Shown: positions 36,156 through 44,725 of the stretch, one piece after another
Position numbering within the stretch: the stretch's first letter is position 1
How the letters are laid out: each line of letters starts with the position of its first letter
DNA from: Chitinophagaceae bacterium
Lineage (GTDB): Bacteria; Bacteroidota; Bacteroidia; Chitinophagales; UBA10324
Direction of reading: 5' to 3'
DNA length: 64,000 nucleotides
Assembly: GCA_016704325.1 (NCBI GenBank)
Contig: JADJAG010000007.1
Location: 62,001-126,000, forward strand
The notes under the pieces: model-generated
Told to the model about the DNA's origin: nothing
The model's input: only the letters and a program-made list of their open reading frames with translations
Databases searched by the model: none
Program-made: the position numbers and the translations under genes

Positions 36156-36983
36156 ATGAAAAATTTAATCACGATCGTATTGCTGCTACTGTTTTTTCAG
36201 AATACCCATGCGCAATCCTGTATCACTGTTTCGGACGATCAAAACCCCGATCAGTGTAATTACAATTTTTGCGGGCCCTATGATTTTTCCAAAGGCGTTT
36301 ACCGGCTGCCTTATCCTGATGGCACTTTAGTACACTGCACAAACGATCATTTTAAACATTGTCCGAGAGGTGCATTGGATATGAGTGGTGCATCGGGTCA
36401 AAGTTCCTATAACGTGGTGGCATCGGCCGACGGTTGGATTCGTGCCATCAATGATGAGGATTCTGAAGAATGTACCTGCGAGGGTGGTGATAATTGCGAT
36501 AACAACTATGTGTGGATCGAACATCCAAATGGCGAATGGACAAAATACACGCATGTTAGACAGAATAGTGTGGACGACCTCGGACTTTCAGAAGATGATT
36601 GGGTAACCAGGGGAACAGTAATCGGTAAGGAAGGCTCTGTGGGTTGTTCAACCGGAGACCATGTACATTTTGAAGTGGCTGTACCTATTGATACCAATAT
36701 CTTATTGTTTGATGAAGGTGGTGGATGGATCGACAACGATTGGGCAAGGAACCTCGTGCCTGTTTTTTGCGGTATCAGTGGAAATAAAATGGTGAGTGGT
36801 GGTGATTATTTTGCCTTCGACTGCTCTTCCGCTTGTAACAGATACTGCCGGTGGTTAATTCAAGTTATGGCAGCGGCGTGTTCAAGGTATTTCTCGATAG
36901 TTATTCATTGGAAAATACCCATGATTTTAAATTTCTTTCCAACTCATCCGGCGAATTGCATGCAGCCCATGAAATTATATTGA
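36156..36983 (+). CDS. Secreted M23-like peptidase domain protein, N-terminal part (frameshifted)
   Basis: Signal peptide (MKNLITIVLLLLFFQNTHAQ) and an M23/LytM-like fold: HCPRGALDMSGAS (HxxxxxxD-type zinc ligands), DGWIRAINDEDSE, YVWIEHPNGEWTKYTHV and GDHVHFEVA (HxH). Such proteins act on peptidoglycan or other proteins, or are catalytically altered. Sense ends near residue 228 (CSSACN); the rest of this frame is noise. The true continuation is the frame of 36842-37351, reached by adding one base near 36840. Confidence 0.8.
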   Translation: MKNLITIVLLLLFFQNTHAQSCITVSDDQNPDQCNYNFCGPYDFSKGVYRLPYPDGTLVHCTNDHFKHCPRGALDMSGASGQSSYNVVASADGWIRAINDEDSEECTCEGGDNCDNNYVWIEHPNGEWTKYTHVRQNSVDDLGLSEDDWVTRGTVIGKEGSVGCSTGDHVHFEVAVPIDTNILLFDEGGGWIDNDWARNLVPVFCGISGNKMVSGGDYFAFDCSSACNRYCRWLIQVMAAACSRYFSIVIHWKIPMILNFFPTHPANCMQPMKLY

Positions 36984-37351
36984 ATCCCGGTTTTGAAGCG
37001 CAATCCAATGCTGTTTTTGCAGCACGAATCGGTGAATGTGATGAATCTGCATTAAAAGAAGCGCAGGAACTTTTGGAAAATTCAATGGTTGATTTTCAGA
37101 AATTAACTATTTTTCCAAATCCTGCCACTGATCTGTTGACGCTGGAAATGAAGTTGAAATCTTCTGAGCCTTACACCTTGATGATTCGGGATATGACAGG
37201 CCGCACACTGTTAATGCGTGACCACCTTTCTGCTGAAAGTAGTTTCATTCAAGCGTTATTTTCAGTCAGCACTTTTGCCGATGGAATGTATGTGGCGGAA
37301 GTACAACAAGGTGGTGCGCAATGGATAGAAAAATTTATGGTGCAGCATTAG
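36842..37351 (+). CDS. C-terminal part of the M23-like protein with T9SS type A sorting domain
   Basis: This frame carries on the protein as ILPVVNSSYGSGVFKVFLDS, a beta-rich segment (ILNPGFEAQSNAVFAARIGE) and a sorting tail (LTIFPNPATDLLTLEMKL ... GMYVAEVQQGGAQWIEKFMV). It has no start of its own apart from a GTG at 36851. With the upstream part the whole gene is 36156-37351, about 398 codons. The tail would send it through the type IX system. Confidence 0.8.
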   Translation: MLPVVNSSYGSGVFKVFLDSYSLENTHDFKFLSNSSGELHAAHEIILNPGFEAQSNAVFAARIGECDESALKEAQELLENSMVDFQKLTIFPNPATDLLTLEMKLKSSEPYTLMIRDMTGRTLLMRDHLSAESSFIQALFSVSTFADGMYVAEVQQGGAQWIEKFMVQH

Positions 37352-37428
37352 GGGTTGTCAGGATGTGATCAGGGAGTTCCACATAATCTGACTAGTCATT
37401 TGAACATGGTGAAACATTTTTCTTTTCA

Positions 37429-37561
37429 GGGGTGTACCATAAAATGTGCTTCCTGGTAATAAGGTTGTTAATCGCAAACCCGCTAAGACGTAGTCTTGGC
37501 GGCTTTGCGTCTTGGCGCTGATTATTAACCTTTTCAGAATGCACTAATGGTCGTACACCCC
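37429..37561. repeat. TIR-bounded intergenic element (copy B)
   Basis: Starts GGGGTGTACCATAAAATGTGC and ends with the inverse GCACTAATGGTCGTACACCCC. The interior contains the palindromic words CTAAGACGTAGTCTTGGCG and GCGTCTTGGCGC, which also occur in the 191-bp repeats at 42.2-42.8 kb. Both ends are flanked by CTTTTCAG/CTTTTCAG-like sequence. No gene inside. Confidence 0.5.
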
Positions 37562-37631
37562 TTTTCAGTATCAGCAACTTGAGCCGGGAGAATAGTTGTA
37601 TTTTGTTTTCCTGTCAAACTACCATGCACCA

Positions 37632-38504
37632 ATGCTTAAAGCCTATAGCTGGATCATCACATCCTACCTCGTTGCCTTTTTCGCTGCATTTATTTTTATC
37701 CGTTATGTTCAATCAGAGCAATCATTACTTGTGCAAACATTTTATGCTGATGTAATTGCTACTGTCATCATTTTCCTTTTCTCTTTATTTTTCAGGAATG
37801 CCAGCTTTTACGATCCCTTTTGGAGTGTAGTTCCCTTTGTAATCTGTCTCTTCTGGGTTTATAGGAGTGATTCAGAATATTTTTGGAGAGACATCTTTTT
37901 ACTTACGTCATTTTTTATTTGGGGAGTAAGGCTTACTTCCAATTGGGTTAAAGGTTGGAAGGGCTTACAACATGAAGACTGGAGGTACGGAGCATTAAGA
38001 AAGCAAACCGGGAAATGGTATCCCTTGGTAAATTTCTCCGGCATCCATTTCTTCCCTACTGCAATAGTTTTTCTTGGAATGTTGCCTGCATACTATTCCA
38101 TTATGCATGCTGAAAAGGAAATCAGTTATCTCGATCTTATTGCATTATGCTTATGCATCATCGCGACATTAATAGAATACTATGCAGATGAACAGCAAAG
38201 AGCTTTCAGACTTAACAGGAAGGAAGAAAAGGAGTTTTGTCAGTCAGGTTTATGGAAGTTTTCACGTCATCCTAATTATTTCGGTGAAGTGCTTTTCTGG
38301 TGGGGAATATACCTGTTCATACTAAGTGCGAATCCAGTATTCTGGTGGACAATCATCGGCCCAATCGGCATCACCATCATGTTTTTGTTTATCAGTATCC
38401 CTATGATGGAAAAACATCTGCTTGAAAAGCGCCCGGCTTACAGAAACTATCAGCACAACGTATCCTCCCTGATCCCCTGGTTTCAAAACAGTAAGCATCT
38501 CTGA
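37632..38504 (+). CDS. DUF1295 family membrane protein (steroid 5-alpha-reductase-like)
   Basis: 290 residues from the ATG at 37632. Seven or so hydrophobic segments. Family signatures: YDPFWSVVPF near the start, RLTSNWVKGWKGLQHEDWRYG, ADEQQRAFRLNRKEE and GLWKFSRHPNYFGEVLFWWG, the NADPH-site region of the DUF1295/5-alpha-reductase family, with PMMEKHLLEKRPAYRNYQ at the end. It would be a membrane oxidoreductase or isoprenylcysteine-methyltransferase-like enzyme. The substrate is unknown. The gene stands alone. Confidence 0.88.
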   Translation: MLKAYSWIITSYLVAFFAAFIFIRYVQSEQSLLVQTFYADVIATVIIFLFSLFFRNASFYDPFWSVVPFVICLFWVYRSDSEYFWRDIFLLTSFFIWGVRLTSNWVKGWKGLQHEDWRYGALRKQTGKWYPLVNFSGIHFFPTAIVFLGMLPAYYSIMHAEKEISYLDLIALCLCIIATLIEYYADEQQRAFRLNRKEEKEFCQSGLWKFSRHPNYFGEVLFWWGIYLFILSANPVFWWTIIGPIGITIMFLFISIPMMEKHLLEKRPAYRNYQHNVSSLIPWFQNSKHL

Positions 38505-38515
38505 ATATTTTTTGT

Positions 38516-38560
38516 TCAAAAAAAAAATGGCGAAGGAATCAAATCCCCTTCGCCATTTAT
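38516..38560 (-). terminator. Rho-independent terminator of the DUF4394 gene
   Basis: ATGGCGAAGG (38527-38536) pairs with CCTTCGCCAT (38547-38556). On the minus strand the stem is followed by about ten T's. It also lies just past the stop of the plus-strand DUF1295 gene and may serve both convergent genes. Confidence 0.85.
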
Positions 38561-38597
38561 GCCGCCTTCAACTAACGACTAACTAATTCCGAATATC

Positions 38598-40586
38598 TCA
38601 TTGCTTAACAATTCTCTGTGTCATAACCTTTCCATCAGCAATCACGCTAACAAAGTAAATTCCGGGTGACAATGAAGAGAGATTCAAATCCTGTTGAAAT
38701 AGCCCATCTGCATTTTCATTGAACATGATTCCGGTGCTTTTTCCATTGATGTCTTTTACTTCAATGGTGAGTGCTCCGGTAACTTCGAGTTGAATATGAA
38801 GTAGTTCATTAACCGGGTTTGGATACACTTTAATGGAAGATGGAATTGAATTGCCTGCAGCCTTCATGCCATTTCCTAAGGTAACAGCAATGTTTTTAAC
38901 GGCAACGCCATATCCAATCATACCCAATGAGGTTACTGTTCCGGTTGCCACATCCACAGTATACAGTACGTCATTTATGCTGCTGCCGGTGTTGGCTGCC
39001 AGGAAGGCAATGTTGGTATTTCCTGCCATCTCTGAATAGATATCCATGTCAATACTCGGGTCAACGGTATTCACCATAATTCCGGATGCACCGATAGAAA
39101 GCAGTGTGCCATTGTTCGGCGGATTTTGAGTACTTAAGAAATTCAAAATAAAATCATAGTCGTACAGTGTAGTAGTAACTGAACCGGCAAAGCTATTGGT
39201 GTAAGCAAGGGCATTTACATTTGGATCAGCGCCAAAATTGATATCTCCGGCACCATAGTTCAGGTTCAGGTCGGTAAAGGTAATTGCACCTGTCAACGGA
39301 TCGAGTCTGTAGTTCATATTATTGGCACTCACCACCCTGATCTTATCAACCGTAGGGTTGAAATCAAGTCCCACCATCGTACCACCCAATGATAGAATCG
39401 TTGGTGTGGTATTCACTATAGTAGTTACGCCTGAACTGGTATTTACTTTATAAAGTTGTGATTCTCCGGTGGTGTTGTTATAACCCAAAGCGAATAACTC
39501 GCCTGTTGCCGGACGAAAATCTGCACCAACTATTGACTGGCCGGTGGTGATCCCAGTTACAGCAACTTGGGTTCTCACATACGATGGCTTGTCTGAATCA
39601 AATGAAATAAGATTGTTGTTTGTGGTAATGGCATAGATCAGGTTGCCTGTTACAGGTGTAAGTGTTCGGTCGATAAATACAGCCAGGTCAGATACAGGAA
39701 TTCCACCTCCGATGTAACCCAAAGCGGTAACTGAACCTGTAGCAAGATTCAATGAATACAACATGTCCTTTTTGTCCATTTTCACATTTGCACTTAAAAA
39801 GGCTTTGTTCGTCAGTGTAGACGGATCAAAGTATACATCCATATCCAATGTAGGATCGCCTTTGCTGATTTCTATACCAAGACTTCCCACAGTAACCAAC
39901 GTTCCGTTATTCGGCGGGTTTTGGGTTGAAAGCGTTGACATCCTGTAATCCACATCGTATAAAGTAGTGGAGGTTGCACCGGCATAGCTATTAGTGTAGC
40001 CAACTGTAGCAATGCTGGGATTGGTTCCTGCAGCAACATCTCCGATAGCATAGTTCAGTTTAAGATCTGTAAAACTGATGGAACCGTCATTTGGGTTCAA
40101 ACGGTAATTGAAATCTTTGGTGCTTACCACCCTGATTCTGTCAACAGTCGGATTGAAATCAAATCCTATTTGCAGTTTTTTATCTTCAGCAGCTAATCCA
40201 AGGTTAAGTATTCCCGGACTATTAACTGCCGTCGCAGTTCCGGTTAATAAATTAATAGTGTACAACTGGTAATTCATGGTCATCTTATTGTAACCGAAGG
40301 CGTACAGTTGTCCGGTTAAAGGACGAAAATCCATGCCTTCAATAGCCTGGCCTGATGTTATTCCGGTTATTGGCACAGTACTTAGTAAGATGGTGGGTGT
40401 AGTGGCATCAAAGGAAATCAGGTGATTTCCGGAAAGCCCATAAGTCAATTGTGCTTTGCTTTGAAAGCCACTCAGCATGCATATGGAAATGAGCATGGCT
40501 ACGGATAATTTCCTGAATGCAGTTTGCGTTAAGCATGAAAAATGTGTTACCTTTCGATTGCCGGGGAGTGAGGATTTCTGTTTCAT
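38598..40586 (-). CDS. Secreted protein with two DUF4394 domains and T9SS type A tail
   Basis: 662 residues. Signal sequence around residues 25-45 (AMLISICMLSGFQSKA), two tandem DUF4394 domains (about 48-310 and 320-570) with matching repeats (NHLISFDATTPTILLST / NNLISFDSDKPSYVRTQ; DFRPLTGQLYAFGYN / DFRPATGELFALGYN; VDRIRVVSTKDFNYRLNP / VDKIRVVSANNMNYRLDP), and a C-terminal sorting domain (SIKVYPNPVNELLHI ... GIYFVSVIADG). DUF4394 is probably a beta-propeller-like fold; activity unknown. The gene has its own terminator. Confidence 0.9.
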   Translation of the reverse strand: MKQKSSLPGNRKVTHFSCLTQTAFRKLSVAMLISICMLSGFQSKAQLTYGLSGNHLISFDATTPTILLSTVPITGITSGQAIEGMDFRPLTGQLYAFGYNKMTMNYQLYTINLLTGTATAVNSPGILNLGLAAEDKKLQIGFDFNPTVDRIRVVSTKDFNYRLNPNDGSISFTDLKLNYAIGDVAAGTNPSIATVGYTNSYAGATSTTLYDVDYRMSTLSTQNPPNNGTLVTVGSLGIEISKGDPTLDMDVYFDPSTLTNKAFLSANVKMDKKDMLYSLNLATGSVTALGYIGGGIPVSDLAVFIDRTLTPVTGNLIYAITTNNNLISFDSDKPSYVRTQVAVTGITTGQSIVGADFRPATGELFALGYNNTTGESQLYKVNTSSGVTTIVNTTPTILSLGGTMVGLDFNPTVDKIRVVSANNMNYRLDPLTGAITFTDLNLNYGAGDINFGADPNVNALAYTNSFAGSVTTTLYDYDFILNFLSTQNPPNNGTLLSIGASGIMVNTVDPSIDMDIYSEMAGNTNIAFLAANTGSSINDVLYTVDVATGTVTSLGMIGYGVAVKNIAVTLGNGMKAAGNSIPSSIKVYPNPVNELLHIQLEVTGALTIEVKDINGKSTGIMFNENADGLFQQDLNLSSLSPGIYFVSVIADGKVMTQRIVKQ

Positions 40587-40753
40587 AGGTTTTTGTTTTT
40601 AGGTTTCGGAAAAATTTAAAATCACCTACGAAAAGGAATCCCTTCCCGGTTTTTTTATTGAATGATTTATTTTTGTCTTCACCAGAATCGGCCGGCAAGC
40701 AGCAGATAAATCTAACCTGCTGATAAAAATGTTGATCGCATATTATTCATAAG

Positions 40754-41389
40754 ATGGAACTATTGTCAAAGCTCTCACCGGCTGAAACGTTACTGCTGCT
40801 TAAGCCTTTCGAATCGCGCCTGCGCGACTTTATGAAATTCACTTTAATGGACCTGTTGACCAGGCAGGAGGTGCAACTGATCAATTACGATCAGCATCCG
40901 GTTCAGGGAAATGCCACCCTGGCTTTCGCATATGTAATAGCAGGTAAAAACCTGAAGAAACGCGATCCCAAATTGCATGAAATGATTTTTTTGTATCCTT
41001 TCTATAAAAAGCCTAAGGCTAAGATTCTGTTCAACCACTATATTCAAATGGCTTTTAAAACGGCGAAAGGGGAGGAGCACTTCAAAAAGAAATTACTGTT
41101 CGATGGTGACCTGAAACCTTACCTCCGTATCGGATTCTGGCAGCGCATGCTGGGTTCGGTATCATTGAATAAGGAAGGTGAAAAAGTGAGTAGTGAGATT
41201 ATTAAACATTTTAATTACCTCGATAAGGAGTTGCCGGTGATGATGAAAAAGGAGCCTGGTAAAGCCGATGAATACATGAATCAGATCAAAGGCAACCTGC
41301 TCTTGTTGAATGCGCTTAAGTTTGAATTGCTTGAGTTACTGGGGCGTGAAATAGCCAGGGTAGAAGATGAACTGAATGGTGATGTATAA
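40754..41389 (+). CDS. Conserved-looking hypothetical cytoplasmic protein
   Basis: 211 residues, not recognised. No signal peptide or membrane helix. It is helical and charged, opening MELLSKLSPAETLLLLKPFE, with LMDLLTRQEVQLINYD and a C-terminal helix pair (NLLLLNALKFELLELLG). The base composition fits its neighbours. A remote likeness to GPP34-type helical proteins was considered but is too weak to call. Confidence 0.6.
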   Translation: MELLSKLSPAETLLLLKPFESRLRDFMKFTLMDLLTRQEVQLINYDQHPVQGNATLAFAYVIAGKNLKKRDPKLHEMIFLYPFYKKPKAKILFNHYIQMAFKTAKGEEHFKKKLLFDGDLKPYLRIGFWQRMLGSVSLNKEGEKVSSEIIKHFNYLDKELPVMMKKEPGKADEYMNQIKGNLLLLNALKFELLELLGREIARVEDELNGDV

Positions 41390-41465
41390 AGTGTTAACTG
41401 CGAATAGTGAAAGTCTCCGGTTATCCTATTTCTTGATATTTTCAGCAAGAAAACTAAGTCAATTC

Positions 41466-42077
41466 TTAAGCAGCCCTTCGCTGACCGATTACAACCATCC
41501 GTTGTGTTCCGGTTACTTTGCCTGAATGACGAATGCCGGGTGTGATGGTAATAAGATCTCCGGCCCGGTGATGACTTGATTTTCCATTGATGTGCATTTC
41601 ACATGTTCCGGAACATACCAATAAATATTCAAGGTGGCCGGTATGCAGTTCTTCTTCCACAACGTCTCCGGGATTGCCGAATACTACATAGGTATAGAAA
41701 TCTTCATTACCCGGTAATTCAACCATGGTCAAACCTGCGGTAGACTCTGGCAGGGTAATCTGGCATTGATCAAGATACGCTAGCCAGTCACCGGGGTTGG
41801 AACGCTCATCAACCTTTGGCGGAAAATTGTCTTTAGTTTCCGGCACTTCTGCAGCCTGTATCGAATCAAATATTCTTTTTTTGAGATTTTCTTGCGGGGT
41901 TGCAGCAGTTGAAGCGATAGCATACTTAGCAAGTGCATCGTGCACGGCCGTAATTTCTTCTCTCAATTCCTGGTTGCCGGCTGCCGCTGATTCCACCAAT
42001 AGCCGTTCTTCTTCGCTGGCAATACCCAGGCAATAAAGTTCAACTATTCCCGATTCAATCAATTCCTTTGCAGTCAT
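41466..42077 (-). CDS. Anti-sigma-factor-like protein with C-terminal cupin (ChrR-like)
   Basis: 203 residues. The N-terminal about 80 residues resemble the helical N-domain of anti-sigma factors (LIESGIVELYCLGIASEEER, AVHDALAKYAIAS). The C-terminal half is a cupin barrel (GDVVEEELHTGHLEYLLVCSGTC, MHINGKSSHHRAGDLITITPGIRHSG) with His ligands in HTGHLE and IRH. ChrR-type proteins combine an anti-sigma domain with a cupin to sense metals or singlet oxygen, but no sigma-factor gene is adjacent here. It may act on a remote sigma factor or have lost that role. Confidence 0.75.
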   Translation of the reverse strand: MTAKELIESGIVELYCLGIASEEERLLVESAAAGNQELREEITAVHDALAKYAIASTAATPQENLKKRIFDSIQAAEVPETKDNFPPKVDERSNPGDWLAYLDQCQITLPESTAGLTMVELPGNEDFYTYVVFGNPGDVVEEELHTGHLEYLLVCSGTCEMHINGKSSHHRAGDLITITPGIRHSGKVTGTQRMVVIGQRRAA

Positions 42078-42223
42078 TTGTGCTGGTATGCTTTACACGC
42101 CTGATTATTTTGAAGTCCAATGATTTAAAGAGAAGTAAGAAGGCTTCTTTGTACTGCTCTTCATAAGATTCAATGTAATCGCCGGCGCAAAACTAAAACA
42201 TTTCATTGAACCATCCTGATGTG

Positions 42224-42805
42224 CCGATAATCGGGTGTATGACAAATTGCATTTCTCAGCGATAAAATAATACAAGCGCGAAGACGCCAAGACGCCAAAA
42301 AAACGTAGCATATTGATCCTTTGTGATTTTCTTCGCGACTTCGCGTCTTGGCGCTAAAAAAGCAAGGCGCTAAGGTAAACGCTACAGCATTAAGTGCAAT
42401 TTGTCATGCACCCCTTACCCGCACTCCAACAGGAGGATTGCATTTCTCAGCGATAAAATAATACAAGCGCGAAGATGCCAAGACGCCAAAAAAACGTAGC
42501 ATATTGATCTTTTGTGATTGTCTTCGCGACTTTGCGTCTTGGCGCTAAAAAGGCAAGGCGCTAAGGTAAACGCTACAGCATTAAGTGCAATTTGTCATAC
42601 ACCCCTTACCCGCACTCCAACAGGAGGATTGCATTTCTCAGCGATAAAATAATACAAGCGCGAAGGCGCCAAGACGCCAAAAAAACGTAGCATATTGATC
42701 CTTTGTGATTTTCTTCGCGACTTCGCGTCTTGGCGCTAAAAAAGCAAGGCGCTAAGGTAAACGCTACAGCAATAAGTGCAATTTGTCATACACCCCGATA
42801 ATCAG
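42224..42805. repeat. Three tandem 191-bp repeats bounded by inverted termini (copy C)
   Basis: Units begin at 42247, 42438 and 42629 (TTGCATTTCTCAGCGATAAA), exactly 191 bases apart and almost identical. The block begins with CGGGTGTATGACAAATTGC and ends with the inverse GCAATTTGTCATACACCCCG, and each unit ends with the same inverse end. Inside each unit GCGAAGACGCCAAGACGCC and TTCGCGTCTTGGCGC form an inverted repeat. With flanks this fills the 835-base gap 42078-42912, in which no gene is seen apart from the terminator below. Confidence 0.85.
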
Positions 42806-42851
42806 CAGTAGGTACCCTTATAGCCACCAATACTGCTAATGCCTTTTCAAC

Positions 42852-42897
42852 ATAAAAAAACAGGCATGTGGTCTCGTACCGGCATGCCTGCTTTTTG
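42852..42897 (-). terminator. Terminator of the DUF1579 gene
   Basis: CAGGCATG (42861-42868) pairs with CATGCCTG (42883-42890). On the minus strand the stem is followed by seven T's, and on the plus strand by CTTTTTG, so it can work in both directions. Confidence 0.85.
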
Positions 42898-42912
42898 AGG
42901 TAAGGGTGATTA

Positions 42913-43494
42913 TTACTTTATTCTTGTCATCACCATTTCCATCGTTTTCCTTTCCTTGCCATTTTTAGTCTCATACATTTCCATCATGTGCGTGTTGTCA
43001 TCTTTAATGATGTAAACCTCACGCATGGGAATTTCTTTTCCGGTAACCGGATCAACACCCATTCCTTTATATTCTACCCCTTTTACCTTGTCCTGCCATT
43101 GGCCTTCCATATACATCATGCCGGTGCCCATATTATCTATCCAGCTGCTAACAAATTTTTTGGTGGCATTATCATATCCAAGGGTTGATGTGCCTTCAAA
43201 TGGCATATTCATCATCATGCCGTTATAACGGCTCACAAGGTAGCGGCCGCCAAGTATCATTTCACTTTGTACCCTTGCTTCCATTTCCATTGGTGGCTGT
43301 GTTGGGTCCATCCACATTTTGGTGGCAGCTTTCCAGTTACCGGCAGAAGTGCCCATTTGTTGGTGTTCTTTACCCGGAGTCATGTAGTCTGTCCAGGCTT
43401 TCATTGCTGCATCCATTTCAGCATTCTGTGCATAGCTTGATCCTGTAAAGAGCAAGGCAGTAATCAGGAGCAGGATTGTTTTTAGATTTTTCAT
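42913..43494 (-). CDS. Secreted DUF1579 family protein
   Basis: 193 residues. Signal peptide MKNLKTILLLITALLFTGSS ending in SYAQ. DUF1579 pattern: MDAAMKAWTDYMTPGKEHQQ, GNWKAATKMWMD, GGRYLVSRYNGMMMNMPFEG, GYDNATKKFVSSWIDNMGTG and the C-terminal strand KERKTMEMVMTR. It is a lipocalin-like periplasmic protein of unknown role, Met-rich. It stands alone with its own terminator. Confidence 0.9.
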   Translation of the reverse strand: MKNLKTILLLITALLFTGSSYAQNAEMDAAMKAWTDYMTPGKEHQQMGTSAGNWKAATKMWMDPTQPPMEMEARVQSEMILGGRYLVSRYNGMMMNMPFEGTSTLGYDNATKKFVSSWIDNMGTGMMYMEGQWQDKVKGVEYKGMGVDPVTGKEIPMREVYIIKDDNTHMMEMYETKNGKERKTMEMVMTRIK

Positions 43495-43610
43495 GGTAAG
43501 TTAGATTTTGCTCTAAAATACATAAAAAAACATATTTAAATTAGGTGGTCAAAAGATCGGTAAATTTTTAGAATGAGTTTTGAAGTCTATTTAATTTTTT
43601 TATGGTTACC

Positions 43611-44466
43611 ATTTTTGAAACCACAGAGAACTCAAAGGCGGAATCGCATCAAACAGATTGCATCAGTATTTTACAATGTTTGCTTCGTGGTTGCCTTTTT
43701 TGAAACCACAAAGAACACAAAGGCGGAATCGCATCAAACAGATTGCATCAGTATTTTACAATGTGTGCTTCGTGGTTGCCTTTTTTGAAACCACAAAGAA
43801 CACAAAGGCGGAATCGCATCAAACAGATTGCATCAGTATTTTACAATGTGTGCTTTGTGGTTACCATTTTTGAAACCACTGAGAACACAAAGGCGGAATC
43901 GCATCAAACAGGTTGCATCAGTATTTTAAAATGTGTGCTTTGTGGTTACCATTTTTGAAACCACAGAGAACTCAAAGGCGGAATCGCATCAAACAAGAAG
44001 CATGAGAATTTTACAATGTGTGCTTTGTGGTTACCATTTTTGAAACCACAAAGAACACAAAGGCAGAATCGCATCAAACAGGTTGCATCAGTATTTTACA
44101 ATATGTGCTTCTTGGTTACCTTCTTTGAAACCACAAAGAACACAAAGGCGGAATCGCATCAAACAGGTTGCATCAGTATTTTACAATGTGTGCTTCGTGG
44201 TTGCCTTTTTTGAAACCACAGAGAACACAAAGGTGGAATCGCATCAAACAGATTGCATCAGTATTTTACAATGTGTGCTTTGTGGTTACCATTTTTGAAA
44301 CCACAGAGAACTCAAAGGCGGAATCGCATCAAACAAGAAGCATGAGAATTTTACAATGTGTGCTTCGTGGTTACCATTTTTGAAACCACAGAGAACACAA
44401 AGAAAGAAACCACAAAGAGCACAGAGAAGGAAACCACGGAGCACACAGAAAATATATTTATAACTC
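43611..44466. repeat. 85-bp tandem repeat array, nine full units
   Basis: Units start (GAAACCACA) at 43617, 43702, 43787, 43872, 43957, 44042, 44127, 44212 and 44297, each exactly 85 bases, and a partial unit starts at 44382. The core is GAAACCACARAGAACACAAA, then GGCGGAATCGCATCAAACA, GTATTTTACAATGTGTGCTT and a GTGGTTRCC end. The array then degenerates into shorter GAAACCAC-AGAG words. Because 85 is not a multiple of three, translating it gives staggered 71-codon ORFs that I regard as meaningless. Lies in the 1.2 kb gap 43495-44725. Confidence 0.95.
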
Positions 44467-44479
44467 CTATTTAATGCGA

Positions 44480-44725
44480 TGCACCCTCTGTGTTCTTTGT
44501 GTATTCAAAAATGGTAACCACAGAGAAAGCAAAGAAATAAACTCAACAATCTTGTTTAGTGCGACTACCCCTTTGTGCCCTCTGTGGTTTCAAAAATGAT
44601 AGCCACAAAGCATTAAGAGAAAAATGCTCAAAGACCTGGTTTAATGCGAATAAATCTCTGTGCCCTGTGGTTTCAAAAATGGTAGCCACAGAGCGTTAAG
44701 AGAAAAATACACAAAGAAACCCACT
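44480..44725. repeat. Inverted copies of the GTGGTTTC...GAAACCAC words
   Basis: After the array, words such as CTCTGTGTTCTTTGTG, CCCTCTGTGGTTTCAAAAAT and CCCTGTGGTTTCAAAAATGG read on the opposite strand to the array, alternating with AGCCACAGAGCGTTAAGAG forms. Stem-loops of 12-16 pairs are possible. No gene. Confidence 0.7.

Noticed and set aside
42224..42805. CRISPR array
   Set aside because: Units are 191 bases and nearly identical throughout, with no short repeat/variable spacer pattern and no cas genes. The 85-bp and 88-bp arrays were rejected for the same reason.
43573..44383. Six overlapping ORFs of 65-71 codons with the same peptide in the 85-bp array
   Set aside because: They arise because an 85-base unit shifts frame each time; no start or composition support. 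Treated as repeat DNA.
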